Below are positions 1 through 6,220 of a DNA stretch of 6,220 bases, in pieces. The DNA comes from Balneolaceae bacterium (GTDB taxonomy: Bacteria > Bacteroidota > Rhodothermia > Balneolales > Balneolaceae). The notes below the pieces were generated by a model, which was not told where the DNA came from, ran no database searches, and worked only from the letters and a program-made list of their open reading frames with translations. The DNA is taken from assembly GCA_007134665.1 (NCBI GenBank), contig SLKH01000062.1:1-6220 (forward strand), read 5' to 3'. Position numbers and translations under genes: made by a program. The first letter of the stretch is position 1; each line of letters opens with the position of its first letter.

Positions 1-28
1 ATTGAATAAACGACTTCAAAACTAAATG

Positions 29-3000
29 TTACTTGCCAAGCACAAGCTGTGCCTGGGCAGGATTTTCAGAGGCATTGGCTAACTGAATTCTCAGGTAATC
101 ATCCCTGAACTGTTCTCTGTCAATAGCCAGTGAAATCTGCTGAATCCCTTCACTGAGATGTATAGTATAGCTGTTACCTTGTGGTGAAATCGATTCATTT
201 CCAGCCATCAGATCAATACCATTTGTTGAATTCAATTCCAGTTCGATATTGCCGGAACTTGAGATCTCCACTTCAAAACGTAAAAAACTCAACTGATCAC
301 CCGATTCTGATTCGATCACCGGAATTTCATCCATCGGTAAGTCACCGGAAACAAGACTGTACATATACCTCCACCGTAACTGGCTGTCATCCGATGCAAC
401 GTCTTCACGCCCGCTTTCATTCAGCATTTCAATAACCTGGTTAGTACTTCCCAGCATTCTCCATCTTCTGACGAGACTGGCATCAGGAACCCTGAATTCA
501 CCGGGTTCACCCAGTTGTGAAAGAAATCCTATGAGATCAACAAATTCTTCCCGTTCAAGTTGCGCTGTCAGTCCGGGCGGCATGAGTGATCCCGGAACTA
601 CATCAACTTCGGCAACATTGTTGATAGGTATCGAAACTTCATTATCACCGGCATCTCGCATTACTACCTCAGATGATGTCTCCCGTATCAGTGTACCCAT
701 GACCATGCTGCCGTCCGTCCGTTCAACTCTTGTCAATTCATAACCCTCCTTGATCGTCCGGTTAGGATTGATCATTGCATGGATAATATTATCCATAGGT
801 GCACTCCGGCCAAGGCTGCTGAGATCCGGGCCAACAAGGCCTCCGGCCCCACCGATGGCATGACAGTTCATGCACATCAGTTCATTCATCCTGTAAATTT
901 TCTCGCCTCTTGCAGGATCTGCCGTAGTTCTGATTTCTCTTTCAAGGTTATTAATTTGCTGAGCGGTTAAATCCTGTGGCATTCGTTCCGGTGGAAGAGC
1001 ACCACCTGATGCTTCAAACGCTTCAGCAAGATTTGCCGTATTCTGATCACCCTGTCTGTACCACGGAATCTGTTGCTGCATCGCACGCCTTCCGGCTCTT
1101 GCAACATCTTCCGGAATACCGTATTCCGAAATTTTCTCTGCAATAAGCCGGGTTCCTTCTTCTCTCTGGAAGAAAGGAGCATAGAGCTCAACCGGATCGA
1201 GTTCATCTTCCCAGTTTTGTAAAATATCGATGGCAAGTTCTGCAGCCAGTTCAATATCGAAGGAAGCAGTTTGTACAACTGAAAGTACCCTTAACCGAAA
1301 AATATCACTGTTTGCAGCAATATCTCTCAGAATTTGTCTGCTTTCTGCATCTTCCATCTCTGCCAGTGCTTCGAGTGCTACCCGTTGTTTATCTCCAGAT
1401 TCAAGATTCGCCAGATCAATTAATCCCTCCCTGTACTCAGTAAGCTGCCAGTTACCAGTCAGGCGAATTGCACTCAATGAAACCTGATTATCTTCTGAGC
1501 TTACAAATTCAAATATTCTGTTATTATCGTAATCAGGTTTTAAATTTTGTCTGGCGGAAGCTTCTTCAAGTGCAGTCAGATAAGCTGAAGCACCCTCAGG
1601 ATGAATCATGTTATCATTCAGCACCATCTGGTAGATCCTGTTAAGTTCTTCAGTGGTACCCCATCGGGCAACTGATTGCAATACATCATTCTGATACTCT
1701 TCAGGTACATCACCCTGAATGTACATATCAACTAACAACTTGACAGCTTCACTGTTTCCTACCGATTTCAATGCATAGGCCCGTTGCCTCGAATTACTTA
1801 GAAAGCCTGAATCTGATTGAATCCTCTCCAGCCAATAAGGTTCGAGCTCCCGGACGGTCTGCCACAAGGCGTAGTCGAGATATTGATCCATCGAATCATC
1901 TAAAACTGACAGAGCAGTTTCAGCAGCTTCTGCATTTGACTGTTTTCTTAAAGCTATCACGGCTTCCCGTCGTACCATCGGATTCGAATCACGCACGACA
2001 TTATTCAGGATGTCAAGTGAATTTTCAACACGGTCGTACCAATAGTAGAGTACCCTTGCAGCCGCAGCCCGTGCATTGTGGTTTTCAGCAGACAGCAGCT
2101 TATTCAGCAAGTCTTCTTCTACGACATCATGAGCTTGAAAAACCCATAATGCTTCCAGGAGATGGTGCTCATGATTTTCATTGGATGAATCAAGATTTCG
2201 CCACCAGGAACCGAGTCCCCGGATAACATCATCCCGGCTGCGCTCTTTCAATACTTGCCTTGCCTGGCTGCGTGTCCACTGTTCCGGCAAAGTCAATGCT
2301 TCGAAAAGCTCATCAAGATCTGCATCAACCAGGTTTGGCACTTCGACAAGCGGCTGGTCTTTGACTGATAACCTCCAGATCCGGCCTCTTTCAAGATCTC
2401 TGCGTTCATCACGAAAATCAACTTCACCATGCTGAATAATTGGATTATACCAGTCAGCAATATAGATGGCTCCATCCGGCCCTACAGTTATATCTACAGG
2501 CCGAAATGCAACATGATTCGACCACAGAATATCTTCAGCCTGCTCGGAAGTAAACCCGCTTCCCTGCTCATCAAGCACAAACCGATTGATTCTGTTTGCC
2601 CTGTAATCATTTGTTATCAGGCTGCCTTCCCATGATTCCGGAAGATGGCGCCCGGATACCACATCCAGGCCGGAATGTTTTGGCTGGCCAGGGTTCAGTC
2701 CGCGAATGATGCGTTCTGCTCCCGGTGTTGCAAGAAACTGAACACCCGGGAATCCGAAGTTAATCCCTTCACCGCCAGCTCCATCGGTCAGAAATGAGTG
2801 CCCCCATTTGTTGAACTGTAACCCCCAGGGATTTACCAGGCCACGCGCATATACGTCCAGTTCAAGTGTTTCCGGCCGTAGCTGCCAAACACCTCCTCCT
2901 TCCAGGCGCCGGATACCATGAGGTGTTTCCACATGGCTGAAGATGTAGATCGATTGATTAAAGTAAAGCATTCCGTCAGGGCCCCATCGGAATGTATGGA

Positions 3001-3562
3001 TCAGATGATGGGAATCTGCCGTACCAAAACCGCTTAAAACCACTTCCCTGTGATCGGCTTGACCGTCGCCCGTTGTATCTTTCAGGAAAAGAATTTCCGT
3101 GGAATTTGCAACATAAACACCTCCATCACCTGGTAAAATACCCGTGGGAATTGTCAGTCCTTCTGCGAATACGGTGGATCGGTCAGCGACACCATCACTG
3201 TTGGTATCTTCCAGTATAAAAATTTTATCATTTGGCTGTTCGCCCGGTGTTGGCTGCGGGTAGGCCGTACTTCCTACAACCCATAACCGGCCTTCAGCAT
3301 CCCAGTTCATCTGTATAGGCTTCTGGACCATGGGTTCCGATGCAAAAAGGTTAATTTCAAACCCTTCCGGTACATGCATCATCTCTTGCTGAATCATTGG
3401 GTCAGGATCCGGAATTGCCCTCAAATCATCCTGGCCATACAAACTGGAAGATGAGAGAATCAAAAGCATGAAAACTGACAAAAGAGTAGTTCTTAACACC
3501 ATTTCATTAACTGATTTAATCTCATTCATAAGATTGACTTTAGTAATCATCACGCGTTTCAA
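29..3562 (-). CDS. Secreted PVC-type dehydrogenase: beta-propeller, HEAT-like repeats and CxxCH haem c domain
   Basis: Residues are counted from the TTG at 3562. A signal peptide (hydrophobic core about 25-40, likely cut LYG/Q44) precedes a beta-propeller of the 'putative membrane-bound dehydrogenase' family (TIGR02604 type) at about 60-400, with GPDG repeats at 194 and 361 and two calcium-loop-like segments at 119-127 and 162-170. Residues about 410-830 are helical HEAT-like repeats, clearest at 495-541. A Pirellula/Verrucomicrobium-type cytochrome c domain spans about 880-1020: CMNCH at 897-901 binds haem c, and M994 in SLMPPGL is the likely distal ligand. A conserved-looking RRWR segment follows near 1032, then a beta-rich tail to 1177. 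Families of this kind are thought to oxidise a periplasmic substrate; the substrate is unknown, and a sugar is only an analogy. The start is unresolved: AGGA lies 6 bases before the TTG, but ATGs at 3529 and 3502 give more usual signal peptides. It probably shares a transcript with the SGNH gene 39 bases upstream. The frame is intact. Confidence 0.93.
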   Translation of the reverse strand: MKRVMITKVNLMNEIKSVNEMVLRTTLLSVFMLLILSSSSLYGQDDLRAIPDPDPMIQQEMMHVPEGFEINLFASEPMVQKPIQMNWDAEGRLWVVGSTAYPQPTPGEQPNDKIFILEDTNSDGVADRSTVFAEGLTIPTGILPGDGGVYVANSTEILFLKDTTGDGQADHREVVLSGFGTADSHHLIHTFRWGPDGMLYFNQSIYIFSHVETPHGIRRLEGGGVWQLRPETLELDVYARGLVNPWGLQFNKWGHSFLTDGAGGEGINFGFPGVQFLATPGAERIIRGLNPGQPKHSGLDVVSGRHLPESWEGSLITNDYRANRINRFVLDEQGSGFTSEQAEDILWSNHVAFRPVDITVGPDGAIYIADWYNPIIQHGEVDFRDERRDLERGRIWRLSVKDQPLVEVPNLVDADLDELFEALTLPEQWTRSQARQVLKERSRDDVIRGLGSWWRNLDSSNENHEHHLLEALWVFQAHDVVEEDLLNKLLSAENHNARAAAARVLYYWYDRVENSLDILNNVVRDSNPMVRREAVIALRKQSNAEAAETALSVLDDSMDQYLDYALWQTVRELEPYWLERIQSDSGFLSNSRQRAYALKSVGNSEAVKLLVDMYIQGDVPEEYQNDVLQSVARWGTTEELNRIYQMVLNDNMIHPEGASAYLTALEEASARQNLKPDYDNNRIFEFVSSEDNQVSLSAIRLTGNWQLTEYREGLIDLANLESGDKQRVALEALAEMEDAESRQILRDIAANSDIFRLRVLSVVQTASFDIELAAELAIDILQNWEDELDPVELYAPFFQREEGTRLIAEKISEYGIPEDVARAGRRAMQQQIPWYRQGDQNTANLAEAFEASGGALPPERMPQDLTAQQINNLEREIRTTADPARGEKIYRMNELMCMNCHAIGGAGGLVGPDLSSLGRSAPMDNIIHAMINPNRTIKEGYELTRVERTDGSMVMGTLIRETSSEVVMRDAGDNEVSIPINNVAEVDVVPGSLMPPGLTAQLEREEFVDLIGFLSQLGEPGEFRVPDASLVRRWRMLGSTNQVIEMLNESGREDVASDDSQLRWRYMYSLVSGDLPMDEIPVIESESGDQLSFLRFEVEISSSGNIELELNSTNGIDLMAGNESISPQGNSYTIHLSEGIQQISLAIDREQFRDDYLRIQLANASENPAQAQLVLGK
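860..874 (-). other. Haem c attachment motif CMNCH in the dehydrogenase
   Basis: Codons TGC ATG AAC TGT CAT encode Cys897-Met-Asn-Cys900-His901. The two cysteines would form thioethers to haem and His901 would be the proximal iron ligand. The downstream Met994 (codon at 581-583), in a Leu-Met-Pro-Pro-Gly context, is the likely distal ligand. This is the only CxxCH in the protein, so one haem is expected, matured outside the cytoplasm by a cytochrome c biogenesis system not present in this window. Confidence 0.9.
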
Positions 3563-3601
3563 CTCAATTCCTGGTACTTATAAAAAGTTTTATCTGGTTT
3601 T

Positions 3602-4846
3602 TTACTCTTCCACTTCTAAAAGGGTTAACCGGAAAATCTGTTCCTGAGGCATACGAATTTGATTGATCTCCCGCTCAATCTGCCGGGTTAAATTTGCATA
3701 TTCATATAATTCGTCAACATTTTGGCCTTGTTCATGTGACCGGAATCCCAAAATGTATGTTCGGTTTTGCGGACGATAGCTATTAAAATACATCTCATTT
3801 TTTTCAAGAATCAGATTTCTAACCTCCCGGGCCCGTAATATGGATGCGTATCGTATTATTGCAACACCTGAACTCCATCCGGCGGAGGTCGCTCCAAAGG
3901 TATCCATACCATTGACAGAGACAGAAAAAACTCCTGTTGGAAGGCCGTTTATCCTCATCATCTGGTTAAACGAAGGATTTCCAACAGAACCGGACGGGAC
4001 AGGAAGCGGCAGCAAATGATCCCTCGTTCTGATTTCAAGATCTCTTACATCCCCGGATATAGATAAGACTTCAAGCCCTACAGCTTCAGTAACATCATGC
4101 CTGTTCATATCAAGCGTCAATGACCATCTCCGGGGTGGAAGCCCCAGTTGTTCTTCCAGGATGTTAGCCAGGTGATAATACCCGGTTTCATTCAGATGGA
4201 TTCCATTAGTGGTAAACCGGGTTGGTGTTCTCATCCTTGAGAATGGGTGATAGAGATCGAGGAACCTCAGGTTTTTTTCCCTGGCTACTTCAGAAATGAC
4301 ATTTGCATACTGCCTGATATAATTGTTCTGCCTGTTTACACGCTCTGCCGGAATTGTCACCGGAAACTGGGGAATTGGCGATAAGAGAACAGGTTTAGCA
4401 TCGAGAGACTCGATGTATTCAATCAACTGAATTAAACCTTCTCTGAAACCGGACAAGCCCTCTTCACCATCAAATGCTTCAATGGCTCCATAGGCCAGGA
4501 AAACAACCGTAGGTTCAGCATCTGCTATCTGCTGAAGCAAAAGATCATATGCACTCGGTGGTGATGTGTAGTGGCTTCTTGCTTCACCAAATACGGTATC
4601 ACCCGACCAACCGAGATTCCGGAAAGTTATATTTCTGTCCGGCCAGCGCGTTGAAAGTGAAAATTCGATATATCCATGTTTTAAATCATTTTCGATCAAT
4701 GAGTTGCCGAGAAGTACAACCCTGTCATTATTTGAAAGTTCAAAAGGATCCTGATACGAAGAAGATTGAGCGTTCAGCATCTCCATGGAACCTGTTGCCC
4801 CCACGATAAATAAACCGATGAAGAAAAGAGTATTATATGTACTCAT
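3602..4846 (-). CDS. Secreted SGNH/GDSL-family hydrolase-like protein with divergent catalytic blocks
   Basis: This 414-residue protein starts at ATG 4846; reading upstream in frame I find no other usable start, and no Shine-Dalgarno is visible. The signal peptide is hydrophobic at about 7-19 with likely cleavage LNA/Q27; its n-region has no Lys or Arg, which is unusual. The SGNH domain covers about 40-240. Block I reads LLGNSLIE (Gly47-Asn48-Ser49 in place of GDS). Block II reads RNLGWSGDT (76-84). Block III reads AYGAIEAF (119-125), where Ile122 replaces the usual Asn. Block V reads TTNGIHLNETGY (212-223), with His217 present but Asn214 in place of Asp. A beta-rich segment (about 240-335) and a helical tail follow; the tail has a RPQNRTY...GFRSHEQGQN pattern (358-376) that I associate with SGNH proteins accompanying PVC-type dehydrogenases. 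Relatives are esterases or deacetylases on carbohydrate-like substrates. Given the altered blocks, activity is uncertain. It may be cotranscribed with the dehydrogenase gene downstream. Confidence 0.88.
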   Translation of the reverse strand: MSTYNTLFFIGLFIVGATGSMEMLNAQSSSYQDPFELSNNDRVVLLGNSLIENDLKHGYIEFSLSTRWPDRNITFRNLGWSGDTVFGEARSHYTSPPSAYDLLLQQIADAEPTVVFLAYGAIEAFDGEEGLSGFREGLIQLIEYIESLDAKPVLLSPIPQFPVTIPAERVNRQNNYIRQYANVISEVAREKNLRFLDLYHPFSRMRTPTRFTTNGIHLNETGYYHLANILEEQLGLPPRRWSLTLDMNRHDVTEAVGLEVLSISGDVRDLEIRTRDHLLPLPVPSGSVGNPSFNQMMRINGLPTGVFSVSVNGMDTFGATSAGWSSGVAIIRYASILRAREVRNLILEKNEMYFNSYRPQNRTYILGFRSHEQGQNVDELYEYANLTRQIEREINQIRMPQEQIFRLTLLEVEE

Positions 4847-4881
4847 TCGAAATGATAGATTATTTTTTCGACAATTCTGCG

Positions 4882-4960
4882 ACTGATGAACCAGTATTAT
4901 AAGTATAAATAAAAGGTTTGATAAAGCAGAAAGATATTTACCTGGTTTAATGGAATCAGT
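4882..4960 (-). repeat. Imperfect inverted repeat between the FG-GAP and SGNH genes
   Basis: ACTGAT (4882-4887) pairs with ATCAGT (4955-4960), and AACCAG (4889-4894) pairs with CTGGTT (4942-4947). This gives twelve pairs, broken by an asymmetric internal loop of 1 against 7 bases, around an AT-rich centre of 47 bases. The outer arm begins directly after the FG-GAP stop codon. No run of T follows the 3' arm, so it does not look like an intrinsic terminator. It could be an mRNA structure or operator, or a coincidence. Confidence 0.35.
4896..4924 (-). promoter_or_regulatory. Possible sigma70-like promoter before the SGNH gene
   Basis: On the minus strand TTATCA (4919-4924) is followed after exactly 17 bases by TATAAT (4896-4901). 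The -10 is perfect and the -35 matches TTGACA at four of six positions. Transcription would begin near 4889, leaving a leader of about 43 bases before the ATG at 4846. The region is very AT-rich, so a chance match is quite possible, and the primary promoter of Bacteroidota (TTTG near -33, TAnnTTTG near -7) is not seen here. Confidence 0.3.
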
Positions 4961-6118
4961 TTAATCAATACCAAGATTAAAAAAGATATAAAGTCCATCT
5001 TTACCAGCCACCACGATATCATTTTTTCCACTTTGATTCAGATCAGAGACTGAAAAATGGATTCCGGTACCCTTTCCAACTCCCAGTGCCCCTGATGCGA
5101 TTGTGTTCTTGACGAAAGACACCCCATTCCATTTGAAGTAGTACAATCCAAGCGGATCATAAGCTCCCGGATCATTTCCGTTATGTGCCCGAAAACGTTT
5201 CCCGGTAATAAGTTCCTTGTTCCCATCGCCATCTATATCAACCCATTCCATGGTATGAAACTGTGAACTGAATGGGTCGATTGGATGCTCAATCCAGGCT
5301 CTGTTACCGGCTGAATCTGTTGTCTGTTCATACCAGCTCAACCCATAATCATGAGCCTGCCCGACAATCAAATCATTTTTTCCATTTCCATTCACATCAA
5401 CAACGAGGATCGGCACACTTGCACTTCCGAAGTTAAACTCATCATGCAATATCCATTCGCCATTATCAAGATCTGCAGGTGCTTCCAGCCATCCGTTACT
5501 GATTACGAAATCTCCGCGGCCATTCCCGTTGATATCACCAAAACCCAGGCCATGGCCCTGGGAATCTGCTACATAATATTCCCGGAAAGAACCGTTAGCA
5601 CGACCCTGTTCATCCCGATTCAGTTTATAAAATCTGAGTGGATCATTCGGATTATTTGGGACAACTTCGATATGTCCGTCTCCATCCACATCCCATCCTC
5701 TTGCAGCTTCCACATTCCCGGTATGTTCAATAATGTGTTTCTCCCATTCTGAATTGTCACCGGGATTCTCCCGCCAATGTAATGATTCGCTAAACCAGCC
5801 GCCGGAAATGATATCCTTATAGCCATTACCGTTCACATCCATTGTAATCGCTGCAAAATCATCCCAGTACTGGCTGCGACGTTCGATCGGGCCGACAAAA
5901 TGCCGGGTCTTAAAATCTGGGCCTTCATACCAATATTCACCGGAAATCAAATCCAGATGGCCGTTTCCATTAATATCAACGACAGCAACAGCTTCATAGC
6001 TTTCTGAAGCTACCTTCATTTTTTCAAATTTGACAGTTTGAGCGTAGCTATTAGGAGCGATCAGGGTAATTACAAGAAGCAAGCAAAGTGTCCCGATCGT
6101 TTTAAATTCTGACATCAT
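4961..6118 (-). CDS. Secreted FG-GAP/VCBS seven-bladed beta-propeller protein
   Basis: This 385-residue protein starts at ATG 6118; an adjacent ATG at 6115 would remove only one residue. The signal peptide has Lys6, a hydrophobic core at about 8-20 and likely cleavage SYA/Q27. The mature protein has seven calcium-loop repeats of the form D-x-[DN]-x-[DNS]-G-x-x-[DE], starting at residues 48, 94, 143, 195, 241, 294 and 359. Spacing is 46-65 residues, each loop leading into a strand such as LISG, IISG, LIVG or LITG. Between loops there is a recurring aromatic strand (YWYEG, LHWREN, LSWYEQ, LYYFKW). This is the integrin-alpha-like FG-GAP/VCBS fold, and seven loops fit a closed seven-bladed propeller. 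No catalytic motif, anchoring domain or C-terminal sorting domain is visible. The likely role is binding or scaffolding outside the cytoplasm; a lyase- or hydrolase-like activity cannot be excluded. It is first in the cluster, and whether the next gene is read from the same transcript is open. Confidence 0.88.
   Translation of the reverse strand: MMSEFKTIGTLCLLLVITLIAPNSYAQTVKFEKMKVASESYEAVAVVDINGNGHLDLISGEYWYEGPDFKTRHFVGPIERRSQYWDDFAAITMDVNGNGYKDIISGGWFSESLHWRENPGDNSEWEKHIIEHTGNVEAARGWDVDGDGHIEVVPNNPNDPLRFYKLNRDEQGRANGSFREYYVADSQGHGLGFGDINGNGRGDFVISNGWLEAPADLDNGEWILHDEFNFGSASVPILVVDVNGNGKNDLIVGQAHDYGLSWYEQTTDSAGNRAWIEHPIDPFSSQFHTMEWVDIDGDGNKELITGKRFRAHNGNDPGAYDPLGLYYFKWNGVSFVKNTIASGALGVGKGTGIHFSVSDLNQSGKNDIVVAGKDGLYIFFNLGID
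5018..5977 (-). repeat. Seven calcium-loop repeats of the FG-GAP propeller
   Basis: The loops lie at 5951-5977, 5813-5839, 5666-5692, 5510-5536, 5372-5398, 5213-5239 and 5018-5044. Blades 1, 2, 4 and 5 use an N-G-N-G core, blades 3 and 6 use D-G-D-G, and blade 7 is degenerate (N-Q-S-G). The repetition is clear in protein but only partial in DNA, as expected of an old internal duplication and not of a recent tandem expansion. Confidence 0.85.
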
Positions 6119-6220
6119 AATCTATTCATTTATTTATTATAAAGAGGAACTGTACATTTAAATCTACTTTTTTTGATCTTCTTATCCACAATCTCACTCA
6201 TGCTTGCCGCTGGTAACTAC
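6119..6220. other. AT-rich leader upstream of the cluster, no supported gene
   Basis: On the minus strand all three frames contain a stop within this stretch, so an upstream minus-strand gene could end here but none can be recognised. A 23-codon minus-strand frame (6130-6201, MSEIVDKKIK...) lacks a ribosome binding site. On the plus strand an ATG at 6200 stays open for only seven codons to the edge. A TATAAT at 6136-6141 has no good -35 and would leave a very short leader, so I do not call a promoter. Confidence 0.4.

Noticed and set aside
1..28. Terminator or downstream gene after the dehydrogenase
   Set aside because: The 28 bases contain no hairpin and no ATG on the minus strand; too little sequence is visible to say more.
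1771..2226. 151-codon open frame on the plus strand
   Set aside because: It lies entirely antisense to the HEAT-like region of the dehydrogenase, its translation shows no recognisable domain, and the minus-strand frame is clearly the conserved protein.
3563..3601. Terminator between the SGNH and dehydrogenase genes
   Set aside because: Only a four-base stem (ACTT/AAGT) with an AT loop is present, without a following T run, so read-through is the better guess.
5351..5752. 133-codon open frame on the plus strand
   Set aside because: It is antisense to the propeller repeats; its composition simply mirrors the repeated loop codons of the real gene.
6136..6141. TATAAT upstream of the FG-GAP gene as a promoter
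   Set aside because: At spacings of 16-18 bases no acceptable -35 is present, and the leader would be only about ten bases. A TAnnTTTG motif is also absent.
6130..6201. 23-codon minus-strand frame upstream of the FG-GAP gene
   Set aside because: It is short and Lys-rich, with no ribosome binding site and no recognisable family; length and composition are expected by chance in AT-rich DNA.

Overview
The window carries three long genes, all read from the minus strand in the order 6118 to 29. They fill nearly all of it: a secreted seven-bladed FG-GAP/VCBS beta-propeller (4961-6118), a secreted SGNH/GDSL-family protein (3602-4846), and a very large secreted PVC-type dehydrogenase with a c-type haem domain (29-3562). 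The gaps are 114 and 39 bases. No opposing gene, RNA gene, mobile element or CRISPR array is visible.

The host looks like a Gram-negative member of the Bacteroidota or the neighbouring Balneolota/Rhodothermota. Base composition is moderate and the intergenic DNA is AT-rich. The ATG starts lack clear Shine-Dalgarno sequences. All three predicted signal peptides end just before a glutamine, which matches the 'Bacteroidetes Q-rule' for signal peptidase I substrates. The protein families are shared with Planctomycetes and Verrucomicrobia, so the phylum is inferred, not proven.

Layout: 6119-6220 is an AT-rich leader with no convincing gene. The FG-GAP gene comes next, then a 114-base gap with a long imperfect inverted repeat and a weak sigma70-like promoter. 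The SGNH gene follows, then a 39-base gap without a promoter or terminator, then the dehydrogenase gene. The dehydrogenase stops 28 bases from the window edge with no terminator in view, so the transcript may continue.

All three products should be exported. From the families, the dehydrogenase would oxidise an unknown substrate (sugar-like by analogy with glucose/sorbosone dehydrogenase propellers) and pass electrons to its own haem c. The SGNH protein would resemble esterases or deacetylases, and the FG-GAP protein would be a calcium-stabilised binding or scaffold propeller. In Planctomycetes, as I recall, an SGNH domain of this type is fused to the same dehydrogenase, so the neighbours probably act in one extracytoplasmic pathway. 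The substrate cannot be read from the sequence. The oddest feature is the SGNH protein: it keeps the Ser and His but has lost the usual block III Asn and the Asp before the His.
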